From Mesostigma viride (lineage: Eukaryota; Streptophyta; Mesostigmatophyceae; Mesostigmatales; Mesostigmataceae): DNA of 64,000 nucleotides. Both the position numbers and the translations under genes were made by a program. The notes below the pieces were generated by a model. It had not been told where the DNA came from. It ran no database searches and saw only the letters and a program-made list of their open reading frames with translations. Where the stretch lies: assembly GCA_009746045.1 (NCBI GenBank), contig RPFO01000702.1, positions 436,001 to 500,000 on the forward strand, in the 5' to 3' direction. Each line of letters begins with the position of its first letter. The stretch's first letter is position 1. Below, piece after piece: positions 26,696 to 36,208 of the stretch.

Positions 26696-27692
26696 AATTT
26701 ACTAAAAATTGGACATTCTCTACTGGGGTATTTGGTAAAATGCCATGTCCTAAGTTAAAAATAAAATTTTTATTGCTAAGAGTTGTTAAAATATCGTGGG
26801 CTTTTTTCTCAATAACTTCTTTTCCCCCTAGTAACAGAACGGGATCAAAATTTCCTTGAACAATAATATTCTCTTGCCACTTTTTAATTATATCTACTGG
26901 CACAAATTGGTCTACTCCTATAGCATCAATATTAATTTGATCTATATATTCTTGATACAAATAACCTGACCCTCGTGGAAACCCTATAATAGGTAAACCC
27001 GGGTATTTATTTTTTATTGAGTTTACAATTTTTTTTGTAGGGTTTATAACAAAATCTTCATATTCTTCTCCAGATAAAACACCAGCCCAGGAATCAAATA
27101 ATTGTATTATATCTGCCCCAGCATCTATTTGGCCTACGAGATATTCAATAGTTTTCTCTGTAATTATATCGATTAATTGTATCGCTAATTTTTTCTTGTT
27201 ATAAAGAAAATTTTTACTAACAGAAAAATCTTGTTTGCCTTTTCCCTCTAGCATGTAGCTAGCTACAGTCCACGGACTACCTGCAAATCCAATTAATGAT
27301 TTGCTTTTGTCTAGAGACATCCGCACTTTACTTACCGTATCATATATGCAATTTACTTTTTTATCAAAATTATTATTTATATTAATCAGATCTTTATCTG
27401 ATTCGAATTTTTGGAGTATAGGTCCTTCTCCTTTTTTAAAAGCAACTTTCCATCCAAAAGCATGAGGCACTACTAAAATATCTGAAAAAATTATAGCTGC
27501 GTCAAAATCAAATCTTTCTATAGGTTGAAGAGTAATTGCCTTTGCTTTTTCAGAATCATAACATAGTTCTAGAAAGTCTGTGACATTCTTTCTTATTTCC
27601 ATGTATTCAGGTAAATATCTACCTGCTTGTCTCATAAACCAAATAGGAATATTATTATTTTTTCGTTGAAATGTATCTTGTAAAAGAGTCAT
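26673..27692 (-). CDS. hemE: Uroporphyrinogen decarboxylase
   Basis: The 339-residue protein has IPIWFMRQAGRYLPEYMEIR, the classic active-site arginine region, then FDAAIIFSDILVVPHAFG, AGSPWTVASYMLEG, DAGADIIQLFDSWAG and NLGHGILPNTPVENV. It removes four carboxyl groups from uroporphyrinogen III. It heads the hem run and borders the predicted replication origin, as in Caulobacter and Rickettsia. Confidence 0.97.
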   Translation of the reverse strand: MTLLQDTFQRKNNNIPIWFMRQAGRYLPEYMEIRKNVTDFLELCYDSEKAKAITLQPIERFDFDAAIIFSDILVVPHAFGWKVAFKKGEGPILQKFESDKDLININNNFDKKVNCIYDTVSKVRMSLDKSKSLIGFAGSPWTVASYMLEGKGKQDFSVSKNFLYNKKKLAIQLIDIITEKTIEYLVGQIDAGADIIQLFDSWAGVLSGEEYEDFVINPTKKIVNSIKNKYPGLPIIGFPRGSGYLYQEYIDQINIDAIGVDQFVPVDIIKKWQENIIVQGNFDPVLLLGGKEVIEKKAHDILTTLSNKNFIFNLGHGILPNTPVENVQFLVNYVRNYQK

Positions 27693-27773
27693 AAAATTTT
27701 CTGCTGAATAAATTAGTAAAGATATATATTTATTATAAGTTGTTGTTGTCTAACTAATAATGTAAATTATTAT

Positions 27774-27782
27774 TTATCCACA
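27774..27782 (+). promoter_or_regulatory. DnaA box (perfect TTATCCACA)
   Basis: It is an exact match to the strong DnaA consensus, five bases to the left of the IHF-like site. Confidence 0.8.
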
Positions 27783-27786
27783 TAAT

Positions 27787-27799
27787 TATCAACTATTTA
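27787..27799 (+). promoter_or_regulatory. IHF-binding consensus
   Basis: TATCAACTATTTA fits WATCAANNNNTTR at every position. An IHF site next to DnaA boxes is a known feature of alphaproteobacterial origins. Confidence 0.55.
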
Positions 27800-27881
27800 T
27801 TCCAGAGCATAATCTTAATAGATTTATCATATTTATAAGGATATACAATTTATTCACATATGATAGTATAAGATATTTTTT

Positions 27882-27890
27882 TGTGGATAA
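27882..27890 (-). promoter_or_regulatory. DnaA box (perfect TTATCCACA)
   Basis: The plus strand reads TGTGGATAA, the exact reverse complement of the strong DnaA consensus, in the middle of the origin spacer. Confidence 0.8.
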
Positions 27891-28045
27891 ATTGTCTTTA
27901 TAATGTTTATATACCAATAGATTTAAGGGGTATATAATTAATCCACGATTTTATACACTAATTTAGATTTATTGATATTTATGTGGGTATTCTTTAGCTT
28001 TTAATTAGGTATTTTTGTAAACCTAAGACCTATTAGCTATATAAC

Positions 28046-28054
28046 TTATCCACA
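28046..28054 (+). promoter_or_regulatory. DnaA box (perfect TTATCCACA)
   Basis: It is an exact consensus match 17 bp before the PPSR start at 28072, so DnaA could also affect expression of that operon. Confidence 0.8.
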
Positions 28055-28062
28055 ATACAAAT

Positions 28063-28899
28063 GTGTATTATATGAAAAAGCTTGTAGTCCACTTAGTTTC
28101 CGAGTCATCTGGTCAGACAGTAAAATATGCTGCAAAGACTGCCCTAGCTAAATTTAGTGATATAGAGGTAAAAAAATACCATTGGCCTATGACTAGAAAT
28201 GAAGATTTGCTTAATGAAGCCTTAAAAAAAATATCACAAAAACCTGGTATCGTACTATATACTATTTCAAATGATACATTAAAAGACAAGTTAAAGAGAT
28301 TTTGCTTAGATTCAAAAATGCCTTGTATTTCTGTGGTTAGCAAAATCGTTAATGAAATATCAGATTATTTGGGGGTTAGTACTGATGATAATATTGGTTT
28401 TAAAAATAAATTTGATGAAACTTATTTTGATAAAATAGAAGCTATAGAATACTCATTAAAGCACGACGATGGCCAAATCCTAGAGGACTTAGATGAAGCT
28501 GATATAATATTAATAGGGCCCTCTCGAACTTCTAAAACTCCAACTTCAGTTTATTTAGCATATAATGGTTTTAAAACTGCAAATATTCCTTTTGTTGGCG
28601 GTTCGGAATTTCCATCGGTTTTAAAACTGCTGAGAAAACCAATTATTTTTGGTTTTGTTATAAACCCTAGTATTCTTGTAGAGATAAGGGAAAACAGAAT
28701 GCATTTATTGCAAATTAAGGAAAGTTCCGATTATACTGATATTAAAGTAATTCAAGAGGAATGCCGGGAAGTACGAAGGTTATGTTCAGTTAATAATTGG
28801 CAAGTTATAGAAGTTTCAAGACGTTCCATAGAAGAAACAGCTGCTATAATAATGAAATATTATTATGAGCATAAAAAAATGCGAGATTTAAATAAATGA
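28063..28899 (+). CDS. Pyruvate, phosphate dikinase regulatory protein family (PPSR/DUF299)
   Basis: The 278-residue protein belongs to the kinase/pyrophosphorylase family that regulates PPDK or PEP synthase. LVVHLVSESSGQTVKYAAKTA marks the N-terminus, and the P-loop-like IILIGPSRTSKTPTSVYLA lies near residue 150. The frame opens at GTG 28063, but ATG 28072 gives the family-typical MKKLVVHLVSESSG and is the better start. It overlaps coaE by 4 bp. Confidence 0.9.
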   Translation: MYYMKKLVVHLVSESSGQTVKYAAKTALAKFSDIEVKKYHWPMTRNEDLLNEALKKISQKPGIVLYTISNDTLKDKLKRFCLDSKMPCISVVSKIVNEISDYLGVSTDDNIGFKNKFDETYFDKIEAIEYSLKHDDGQILEDLDEADIILIGPSRTSKTPTSVYLAYNGFKTANIPFVGGSEFPSVLKLLRKPIIFGFVINPSILVEIRENRMHLLQIKESSDYTDIKVIQEECREVRRLCSVNNWQVIEVSRRSIEETAAIIMKYYYEHKKMRDLNK

Positions 28900-29468
28900 A
28901 ATCTATTGCTATTACAGGAAGTTTCGCTTCAGGAAAAACTTTTGTGCTAAAATATCTAGAGAAAGCAGGATATAAAACTTTTTCATGTGATGATTATGTG
29001 AGAGAACTTTATTCAGAGCCAAATATTCGAAAAGATATACTTTGCCTTTTTGATGAGAAATTATTTGAAAAGGGTTTTGATAAGAAAAAGTTAAGCCAGA
29101 TCATCTATAGTGACGACAATCAACGACGAAAACTCGAACAATATATACATCCTAAAGTGAGAAAAGGAATTAATGATTTCCAAAATAAGCATCTTAATGA
29201 ACCACTTATTTTTGTAGAAGTACCTCTATTATTTGAGACTGGATTTAACAGTTATTTTGATTATTCTATATGTGTTTATTGTAGTGAAGAAAGTAGAAAA
29301 AACAGAGCCACGGAGAGAGGTGATTTTTATTTAAAAATTTATAGCAAAATAAAAAATATACAATTACCTCAAGAGAAAAAGAAAAATTTGGCAAATTTCC
29401 AAATAAATACAGACTTAGATATTGAGATTCAAATTAAGGAAATTATCGCTAAGGTACAATTAGTATGA
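28896..29468 (+). CDS. coaE: Dephospho-CoA kinase
   Basis: At 190 residues it has P-loop GSFASGKT at 8-15, the [10 protein letters not shown] motif (acceptor aspartates), IHPKVRKGI and [12 protein letters not shown]. It phosphorylates dephospho-CoA, the last step of CoA synthesis. It overlaps both neighbours by 4 bp (PPSR-coaE-dnaQ). Confidence 0.95.
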   Translation: MKSIAITGSFASGKTFVLKYLEKAGYKTFSCDDYVRELYSEPNIRKDILCLFDEKLFEKGFDKKKLSQIIYSDDNQRRKLEQYIHPKVRKGINDFQNKHLNEPLIFVEVPLLFETGFNSYFDYSICVYCSEESRKNRATERGDFYLKIYSKIKNIQLPQEKKKNLANFQINTDLDIEIQIKEIIAKVQLV

Positions 29469-30139
29469 GAGAGATTATACTAGATACAGAGACTACTGGA
29501 CTTGATCCAAAAGATGGTCATAAAGTTATCGAAATTGGTGGAGTGGAAATGATTAATAAGGTCATCACCGGTAACAAATTCCACTATTACATTAATCCGG
29601 AAAGAGATGTACCTCAAGACGCTTATCGAATTCATGGGATATCGAGTGAATTTCTTAAAGATAAACCTTTATTTAAGGATATTGCTAATGAATTTATTAA
29701 TTTTATTCAAAATGCTAAACTGGTTATTCATAATGCTCCGTTTGATATAAAATTTCTTAATTATGAATTAACATTGTTGAACTTACCTTCTATTGAACTT
29801 GCTGGAGTTATAGACACTTTAGCAATTGCCAGAAGAACTTTTCCGGGAGCAAGAGCCAATCTAGATGCTTTATGCAAAAGATTTAAAGTTGATAATACAA
29901 ATAGGCAGTTTCACGGAGCTCTTAAAGATGCTTATTTGCTATCTGAAATATACGTTGAATTATCAGGTGGAAGACAAGTTAGGTTCTCCTTAAAAGAAAT
30001 GAATGGTAATATATTAAAACCCAAACAAAACATTCAATATACCGGAAAAGGTAATAAAATAGTAGTTATTCCAACTAACAGCGAGCTGAAAGAGCATAAT
30101 GCTTTTCTTTCTAAGTTTATTAATTTAAAAACGATATAA
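29465..30139 (+). CDS. dnaQ: DNA polymerase III epsilon subunit (proofreading exonuclease)
   Basis: The 224-residue DEDDh exonuclease shows ExoI D7-x-E9 (LDTETTGLD), ExoII D94 ([10 protein letters not shown]) and ExoIII H150 and D155 ([10 protein letters not shown]). It proofreads during replication. It ends the PPSR-coaE-dnaQ run next to the predicted origin. Confidence 0.95.
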   Translation: MREIILDTETTGLDPKDGHKVIEIGGVEMINKVITGNKFHYYINPERDVPQDAYRIHGISSEFLKDKPLFKDIANEFINFIQNAKLVIHNAPFDIKFLNYELTLLNLPSIELAGVIDTLAIARRTFPGARANLDALCKRFKVDNTNRQFHGALKDAYLLSEIYVELSGGRQVRFSLKEMNGNILKPKQNIQYTGKGNKIVVIPTNSELKEHNAFLSKFINLKTI

Positions 30140-30284
30140 TATATTTAAATAGCTGAGTTTTATTTTTGTAGCTAAAAATCAACTATTAATTTGTTTTTAA
30201 TAGGAATTATTCCCAATAATTTTGTTTAATAGATTTATTCATGTAGCTTAACTATAGTAAAGAAATATATTAACGGCATATAAA

Positions 30285-31913
30285 ATGTTAATTTTTAGGT
30301 ATAAATTCCTATTAGTACTTTTGTTTCAGTTGCTTATAAATTGCAGTTTGGCAGATGATAAGGTCACCCAAAAAGGCAATGAGGTAAGTAACAAAAAACC
30401 TAATCACAATTGTAGTGACAATTTAGATAAGAAAGTTTTACATGGGGGATGGTATTTATGGGAGCCTTATCAATTTAACAAACTAACAGCTGGGGGATAT
30501 AACCTTGTTGGCATGGATATCGAACTCATAAAGAATATTGCTCACCTTGTTGGGGTTTCTATCGAGACTGAACCGGTTAATTGGCAACAACATCAACAAG
30601 ACTTAAAAGATGGTATCCGTGATATTGCCTCGGGTGCTACGTATACCGATGCAAGAGCTGAATACGTTTATTTTTCAGTTCCATATCGCTATGAAGAAAA
30701 CTCTCTCTTCATGATGAATAATAGCATTAAGGAGCTGAGTTTTGAATCTATTTCCGAGTTTTTGGCTCAAGTTAGATTGCAAAATTTCGTTTTAGGCATA
30801 ACAAAAGGTTTTATTTATGCTGATCCTCAAATTAACCTGTTTATCAAAGATGAGGCTAATAATGATATAATAGTTGCTTATGAGAATGACGTATCTGCGC
30901 TGCACGGTCTTATTCACGGAGAAATAGACGGTTTTATCTCAGATAGAATTGTAGGGGCAGCGGCAATATTGACTCAGAAAGTGGATGCACATATTAAAGA
31001 GGTTCAGTTAAATATAAAAACCCCAATACATTTTATGTTTAGCAAGAAATCTGTTCCTCTTGAACTAGTAGACAGATTCAATGCTGAAATAAAAAAATTT
31101 TCCAATAGCGATGAATACAAGAAAATAGTTAAAACCTATTTATATCCGGTAATGTTAATGCAGACAATCGATTCCGAGTGGTTCTATTTCATCGGTGTAA
31201 TGGGGACTATCGCATTTGCTGTTTCTGGTATCGCAATTGCCGCAAAGGAGAATGGAACTTTATTTGCTACCTTTTTATTTGCTATGTTGCCTTCTGTTGG
31301 TGGGGGGATAATGAGAGACATTATTATTAATAGAGAAGAAGTGGGAATATTTCTGACCCCTTCTTACATGTATTACATAATGATAATGGTGTTAATAGGT
31401 TTCTCAACAATAAGGCTTCTTGAATATTATAATAAAAGGGCTAGTGAAGATGAGGTGGTAGATAAATTCTGGGATAACATATTAGTCGTTGGTGACGCTC
31501 TAGGTCAAGCCTCTTTTATTGTTACGGGAGTGTCTATAGCTATTATGGCAAAAATAGAACCAATAGAACTTTGGGGACCATTTTTTGCATTTCTTACCGC
31601 TAATGGAGGAGGCATTTTGCGTGATCTGATTCGGAAGAAGCATGAAATAGTATGTTTAACAGGAACTCTTAACGCTGAGATAGGGGTGTTATGGGGACTG
31701 GCATTTAGTATTTATTTAAATATTAATTCTTATGATCCTAATCCAACGGGTATTAGAAATGCAGTGATAATTGTGGTAACAGGATGTTTCCTTACAAGGC
31801 TTGTCGCTCACTACTTTAAAATAATAAATGTTAAATTTAGATCTGATAATGAATCAATTCCAGTTGAAACAAAGCAAGATATGCAGCAACCTAAAAATAG
31901 TAATTTAACGTAA
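30285..31913 (+). CDS. Fusion: periplasmic solute-binding domain (SBP_bac_3) + TRIC/UPF0126 membrane channel
   Basis: This 542-residue protein has a signal peptide (about 1-23), then a type-3 amino-acid-like binding domain at about 50-290 (YNLVGMDIELIKNIAHLVGV, DGIRDIASGATYTDARAEYV, GEIDGFISD). A TRIC-type cation-channel domain follows at about 297-520. The two TRIC repeats each carry a GGGxxRD motif, at 339-345 and 441-447. The architecture suggests a ligand-gated channel or a binding-protein-coupled transporter. Both parts are well supported; the joint function is inferred. It stands alone, 145 bp after dnaQ. Confidence 0.88.
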   Translation: MLIFRYKFLLVLLFQLLINCSLADDKVTQKGNEVSNKKPNHNCSDNLDKKVLHGGWYLWEPYQFNKLTAGGYNLVGMDIELIKNIAHLVGVSIETEPVNWQQHQQDLKDGIRDIASGATYTDARAEYVYFSVPYRYEENSLFMMNNSIKELSFESISEFLAQVRLQNFVLGITKGFIYADPQINLFIKDEANNDIIVAYENDVSALHGLIHGEIDGFISDRIVGAAAILTQKVDAHIKEVQLNIKTPIHFMFSKKSVPLELVDRFNAEIKKFSNSDEYKKIVKTYLYPVMLMQTIDSEWFYFIGVMGTIAFAVSGIAIAAKENGTLFATFLFAMLPSVGGGIMRDIIINREEVGIFLTPSYMYYIMIMVLIGFSTIRLLEYYNKRASEDEVVDKFWDNILVVGDALGQASFIVTGVSIAIMAKIEPIELWGPFFAFLTANGGGILRDLIRKKHEIVCLTGTLNAEIGVLWGLAFSIYLNINSYDPNPTGIRNAVIIVVTGCFLTRLVAHYFKIINVKFRSDNESIPVETKQDMQQPKNSNLT

Positions 31914-31937
31914 TTAATGTGCCGTTTAGTAAAAGAA

Positions 31938-32708
31938 CTAACCTTTGATTCTCCAGCCTTTATCTATTAGCTTTTCTAGCACCAAATACATTACTATATT
32001 TGATGTGATTAAAAAAACTATTCCTAAAATTATATTTCCATCAGCTTTGTTAGTAAGGCAGTATCTAAACCCATCAATCATATAAAAAAATGGATTTAAC
32101 AAATTTATTTGTTGTAAAATTTGAGGTAAATCCTTTACCGAATAAAATGTACCGGATAAAAAAGATAAAGGTGTAATTAAATAGCTTGTAATAGCTGAGT
32201 GTTGATCAAAAGAATTTGCAATCATTCCAGATAATATACCAAGTTTACCCAGTAGCATACAAGATGCTAGTGTATAAAAAGCTAACAGTAATGGGTAATA
32301 CAAAGTAAATTCTACAAAAGGCATTAAAGATATTGTTACTATTATTCCTACCATTAAACCTCTTAACACCGCACCGAGGGTAAAAGCAATTATTATTTCT
32401 TTACTGCCTAGTGGAGGTGTTAATATATCAGAAATATAACCTATTATTTTGCTCATTATTAAAGAGGAAGAGCTATTCCCGAAAGCGTTTTGTACTATAC
32501 TCATTATGATTAAACCGTAGCCCATAAAATTGATAAATTTTATCCCGTTTATTTCATGTTTCCTAGCGCCTACTGCTAGTGCAAAGACAGCAAGGAATAT
32601 AAGAGCTGAAACAGCGGGGGTTATAAGAGTTTGGTGGTATACCCTTAAAAAACGTTTTACCTCACGCAAAGTTAGGCTATAAGTGCCATACCAATTAATA
32701 TCTTCCAT
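31938..32708 (-). CDS. ABC-2 type transporter permease
   Basis: A 256-residue, six-helix permease of the NodJ/ABC-2 group, recognised from the N-terminal [26 protein letters not shown]-like region and the [17 protein letters not shown] motif near residue 185. Such proteins export polysaccharides, lipids or drugs with a separate ATPase. No ATPase gene is adjacent, so the partner must be elsewhere. It is divergent from miaB. Confidence 0.85.
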   Translation of the reverse strand: MEDINWYGTYSLTLREVKRFLRVYHQTLITPAVSALIFLAVFALAVGARKHEINGIKFINFMGYGLIIMSIVQNAFGNSSSSLIMSKIIGYISDILTPPLGSKEIIIAFTLGAVLRGLMVGIIVTISLMPFVEFTLYYPLLLAFYTLASCMLLGKLGILSGMIANSFDQHSAITSYLITPLSFLSGTFYSVKDLPQILQQINLLNPFFYMIDGFRYCLTNKADGNIILGIVFLITSNIVMYLVLEKLIDKGWRIKG

Positions 32709-32810
32709 TTTGTTGTAATAAAATTATTTTATATAAAATTTTTTAGAATTATGATATATTCCGCTTTAAAATTTATCAACTATATTCGAATCATCTTAAA
32801 GCAAACAACA

Positions 32811-34148
32811 ATGGCTAAAAAGCTCTTTATAAAGACCTATGGGTGTCAAATGAATGTCTATGACTCTATAAAAATGAAGGAATTACTTGATCCATTTGGT
32901 TTTGAATCAACAGACGATATGAATGAAGCTGATATGGTGATTTTAAACACTTGTCATATTAGAGAAAAAGCTTCCGAAAAAATGTATTCGGAACTCGGGA
33001 GAGTAAAAAAGATAAAGGATAAAAGGTTATTGTCTAATGGAACAGATATGATAATAGCAGTAGCTGGTTGTGTTGCTCAGGCTGAGGGAGAAGAAATATT
33101 TGTTCGAGCCCCTTACGTTGATATAGTTGTTGGCCCTCAGTCTTACCATACGTTACCAGAGTTGGTAGCTAAGCTAGCAAGATCGGAAAAACATTTAATA
33201 GACCTTGATTTTATTGAAGAAGAAAAATTTGATAATTTACCTACACAGTACTCAGATCAGGGAGCAAGTGCTTTTGTCTCAATTCAAGAAGGTTGTGACA
33301 AATTCTGTACCTTTTGTGTTGTACCGTATACTAGAGGTGCAGAGTTTTCTAGAATGCCAGAAGAAGTATACCGAGAGTCAATGGTTTTAGTTGCAAAAGG
33401 TGCAAAAGAGATCCATTTACTTGGGCAAAATGTTAATGCTTACCATGGTAAGAGCTCAAATGGCGATAAAGTATTTTCTTTAGCAGATTTAATTCGCCAT
33501 CTTTCAACCATTAAGAGACTGGAAAGAATTAGGTACACCACTTCGCATCCGAGGGATATGACCGACGATTTAATCAATATCCATGGTCAAGTCGATCAAT
33601 TAATGCCGTTTTTGCATCTTCCTGTTCAATCTGGTTCGAATAAGATATTAAAAATGATGAATAGAAAACATAGTAGGGAAGAATATTTTGCAATTATCGA
33701 TAAACTCCGAACCGCCAGGTCTGATATTGTTCTTTCATCTGATTTTATAGTCGGTTTTCCGGGGGAAACTGACGAAGATTTTGCTGATACTATGGATTTA
33801 GTAAAAAGGGTTAGATATGGTCAATGCTATTCCTTTAAATACAGCCCAAGGCCTGGAACACCGGCCGCAATCAAAGAACAGATACCAGAAGCGGTTAAAA
33901 CCGAGCGCTTAATGATTTTGCAAAGTGAATTGGCAAAACAGCAATTAGAGTTTAATGAAAGTTGTGTCGGTAAAACTTTACCTGTATTGTTCCAGAAAGA
34001 AGGAAAGTATAATGACCAGATAGTGGGTAAAACTCCTTATATGCAATCTGCATATGTTGAGAATGCCGATAAATCCTTGCTTGGTAAAATTGTTAATGTA
34101 AAAATCATCAAAGCTCTTGCAACAAGTGTAGCCGGAGAATTGGTGTGA
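32811..34148 (+). CDS. miaB: tRNA-2-methylthio-N6-dimethylallyladenosine synthase
   Basis: A radical-SAM methylthiotransferase that modifies A37 of tRNAs. The N-terminal cluster ligands lie in [20 protein letters not shown] and [10 protein letters not shown]; the radical-SAM motif C-x3-C-x2-C lies in [16 protein letters not shown]; a TRAM domain ends the protein. The open frame extends to 32751, but ATG 32811 gives [13 protein letters not shown], the usual start, and a 445-residue protein. Confidence 0.95.
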   Translation: MAKKLFIKTYGCQMNVYDSIKMKELLDPFGFESTDDMNEADMVILNTCHIREKASEKMYSELGRVKKIKDKRLLSNGTDMIIAVAGCVAQAEGEEIFVRAPYVDIVVGPQSYHTLPELVAKLARSEKHLIDLDFIEEEKFDNLPTQYSDQGASAFVSIQEGCDKFCTFCVVPYTRGAEFSRMPEEVYRESMVLVAKGAKEIHLLGQNVNAYHGKSSNGDKVFSLADLIRHLSTIKRLERIRYTTSHPRDMTDDLINIHGQVDQLMPFLHLPVQSGSNKILKMMNRKHSREEYFAIIDKLRTARSDIVLSSDFIVGFPGETDEDFADTMDLVKRVRYGQCYSFKYSPRPGTPAAIKEQIPEAVKTERLMILQSELAKQQLEFNESCVGKTLPVLFQKEGKYNDQIVGKTPYMQSAYVENADKSLLGKIVNVKIIKALATSVAGELV

Positions 34149-34237
34149 GGGTTATTGGAAGAGTAGTTTGTGTCTATAGATTAAAATTACCCCAATTAAG
34201 AAATTGATAAAAATAAAATCAATAAATTAGTGATGTT

Positions 34238-34576
34238 ATGAAACCGGAAAAAATAAAGATAATTTTTATTGAGAATAATAAAGAAATAGAAGTTGAAGCC
34301 TCAGTTGGTTTGTCAGTTCTAGAAGTTGCCCATGAGAACAATATTGATTTGGAAGGAGCTTGTGAGGGGTCTCTTGCTTGTGCTACTTGCCACGTAATAT
34401 TAGAAGAGAAAATTTACAACATTCTAGAACAACCGGCTGAAGCAGAGGAAGATATGCTTGACTTGGCTTTTGGTCTTACCCATACTTCAAGGCTAGGATG
34501 TCAGATAATTTTGACGAAAGAGCTAAATGGAATGAGAGTCAGAGTTCCTTCAGCTACTAGAAATATATCAATTTAG
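34238..34576 (+). CDS. fdx: 2Fe-2S ferredoxin, adrenodoxin/ISC type
   Basis: A 112-residue ferredoxin with the C-x5-C-x2-C motif ([10 protein letters not shown]) and a fourth Cys in RLGCQIIL. The acidic run [15 protein letters not shown] is typical of the ISC type. It would supply electrons for iron-sulfur cluster assembly. It follows miaB after 89 bp; MiaB itself is a cluster enzyme, but a link is only inferred. Confidence 0.92.
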   Translation: MKPEKIKIIFIENNKEIEVEASVGLSVLEVAHENNIDLEGACEGSLACATCHVILEEKIYNILEQPAEAEEDMLDLAFGLTHTSRLGCQIILTKELNGMRVRVPSATRNISI

Positions 34577-34586
34577 AAATTTTGTT

Positions 34587-35591
34587 GTGATACGTAAAAT
34601 AGTCCTAGCTTTTGTGGCCTTATTTATAGTTACCTGGCTTGCTCTAGCGCATTTTGCAAAATCTAAGGTGATGTCATTTATTAGTAATTTCCAAACGGAT
34701 AATGCCAGGATATCTTACAGTGATGCTAGTATAGCAGGTTTCCCTTTTAGTTGGAAAGTAAGATTTGCGTCACCTAAAATTACTATAATAGATCAGGATA
34801 TTTCACGGGAAATATCTAGCGATTATATGGATTGTACTTTCGACTATAAGCTTGGAAAGGCCGAATTGAATTTTGGTAAAGATCTATATTATAGTAGCTC
34901 TAGTGATGACTCATTAGCAGAATATAAAATTAGCAGTGAGCAAGATATAATTGGTTTCGTTGACTTTATCGATCTACTTTATAAAATTGATTTATCAAAT
35001 TCTATAAGGAAAATCGTTAAGAATATTGAGTTTGCTAACCCATATATAGCTATTTTTACTGTTAATGGCGAAGAATTATTTAACCTTTCCGGGGTTACTT
35101 TCAAACTCAGTAATAACCTTATAAACAATATAGAAAATTTTTTACTAAATTTAGCAGGTAATTACAAATCATCATTTAGCGGTCGTAACGTAAGTAGTGC
35201 AGGCCTGGTTTTAGATGCTAATTATATTGTAAATGCAGCTAATCGAGGGAGTAAAGGAGAAAATAATTTTGATCACAAAATTGAGATAACGAATGCAAAA
35301 ATCAATCTTGATAACGCTTCTTGCGATTTAACAGGTTCTGTGGCACTAGCTCGTAATGACGCTCCAAAAGGAAAAATATCGGTTGAACTGGTAGATTATG
35401 AAAATTTGGTCAACATTTTAGTACCAGATGATTTTATTTTTTCAAAATCCTATGTAAAACGCTTTATTGCTAGAGCTGCAGCTATAGAATTCAGTAACGC
35501 AATAACAAATAAAGTAAATTTTGATATTGAATTTTCAGATAAAGGAATTGTTCTAGGAAATGTTAATTTACTGGAACAAAAAGGTAACTAA
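34587..35591 (+). CDS. DUF2125-like envelope protein
   Basis: The 334-residue protein starts with GTG at 34587 and has an N-terminal hydrophobic anchor (IVLAFVALFIVTWLALAHFA). The SIAGFPFSWKVRFASPKI motif at about 48-65 matches the DUF2125 family of alphaproteobacterial periplasmic proteins. The rest is beta-rich with no catalytic motif. Function is unknown. It lies 10 bp after the ferredoxin gene. Confidence 0.68.
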   Translation: MIRKIVLAFVALFIVTWLALAHFAKSKVMSFISNFQTDNARISYSDASIAGFPFSWKVRFASPKITIIDQDISREISSDYMDCTFDYKLGKAELNFGKDLYYSSSSDDSLAEYKISSEQDIIGFVDFIDLLYKIDLSNSIRKIVKNIEFANPYIAIFTVNGEELFNLSGVTFKLSNNLINNIENFLLNLAGNYKSSFSGRNVSSAGLVLDANYIVNAANRGSKGENNFDHKIEITNAKINLDNASCDLTGSVALARNDAPKGKISVELVDYENLVNILVPDDFIFSKSYVKRFIARAAAIEFSNAITNKVNFDIEFSDKGIVLGNVNLLEQKGN

Positions 35592-35608
35592 AATAGGGAA
35601 GGTGTTTC

Positions 35609-36184
35609 ATGAGAACTATAGAGAGTGTATTTAGCGATAGAACATGTAGTAAATTTTCGGACAAAAAGGTTTCCAAGGAACTGCTAATACAAATTTATGA
35701 TTTAGTGAAACTGGGTCCTACTTCTGCAAATGCTTGTCCTTTACGTATAGTTTTTGTGCAAAGTAATCTTGAAAAAGAGAAACTATGTAAAACAGCTATG
35801 GAAGCAAATATTGCTAAAATAAAATCAGCACCGGTTACTGCGTTATTTGCTTATGATATGAAGTTTTATGAAAAAATGGATAAATTGTATCCAACAGGCA
35901 AGTTTTTACAGGATTTATTTGCTAAATCTAGTGAAGATGTAATTGATAGGGAAAGTTTACGGAATTCTACTTTGCAAGCTGCATATTTTATAATGGTAGC
36001 AAGGAGTATGGGATTAGATTGTGGACCTATGTCTGGATTTGATCCGGTAGCACTGAATGAAACTTTTTTCAAAAACACTAATTATAGGATAAATTTTATT
36101 TGCAATTTTGGTTATAAAGACGGTGATAATCCTTATCCTAAATTACCGAGACTAGATTTTGATGAGGTTTGTAAGTTTTTGTAA
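35609..36184 (+). CDS. Nitroreductase-family flavoprotein (RutE/HadB-like)
   Basis: The 191-residue protein resembles the malonic semialdehyde reductase branch of nitroreductases. Motifs are the FMN-binding start RTCSKFSDKKVS, LGPTSANACPLRIVFV, and SLRNSTLQAAYFIMVARSMGLDCGPMSGFD. It would use FMN and NAD(P)H; the substrate is not known. It has a Shine-Dalgarno-like GGGAAGG before the ATG. Confidence 0.87.
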   Translation: MRTIESVFSDRTCSKFSDKKVSKELLIQIYDLVKLGPTSANACPLRIVFVQSNLEKEKLCKTAMEANIAKIKSAPVTALFAYDMKFYEKMDKLYPTGKFLQDLFAKSSEDVIDRESLRNSTLQAAYFIMVARSMGLDCGPMSGFDPVALNETFFKNTNYRINFICNFGYKDGDNPYPKLPRLDFDEVCKFL

Positions 36185-36208
36185 ACCTTTTTCCCAAGGA
36201 TATACTAA

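Larger units (their letters stand above)
27693..28062. other. Predicted chromosomal replication origin (oriC)
   Basis: This 370-bp very AT-rich spacer lies between hemE (minus) and PPSR (plus). It has three perfect DnaA boxes (27774-27782, 27882-27890, 28046-28054), a one-mismatch box TTATTCACA at 27850-27858, and a perfect IHF consensus at 27787-27799. Gene direction is mostly minus on the left and plus on the right nearby. The same hemE-flanked layout is known for the Caulobacter crescentus and Rickettsia prowazekii origins. No other gene is seen here. Confidence 0.85.

Noticed and set aside
27693-28062. CtrA sites in the origin spacer
   Set aside because: Several TTAA half-sites occur, as expected in AT-rich DNA, but I could not find a full TTAA-N7-TTAA pair, so none is annotated.
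31938-32708. A complete ABC exporter with the ABC-2 permease
   Set aside because: Neither neighbour encodes an ATPase, so only the permease is called.
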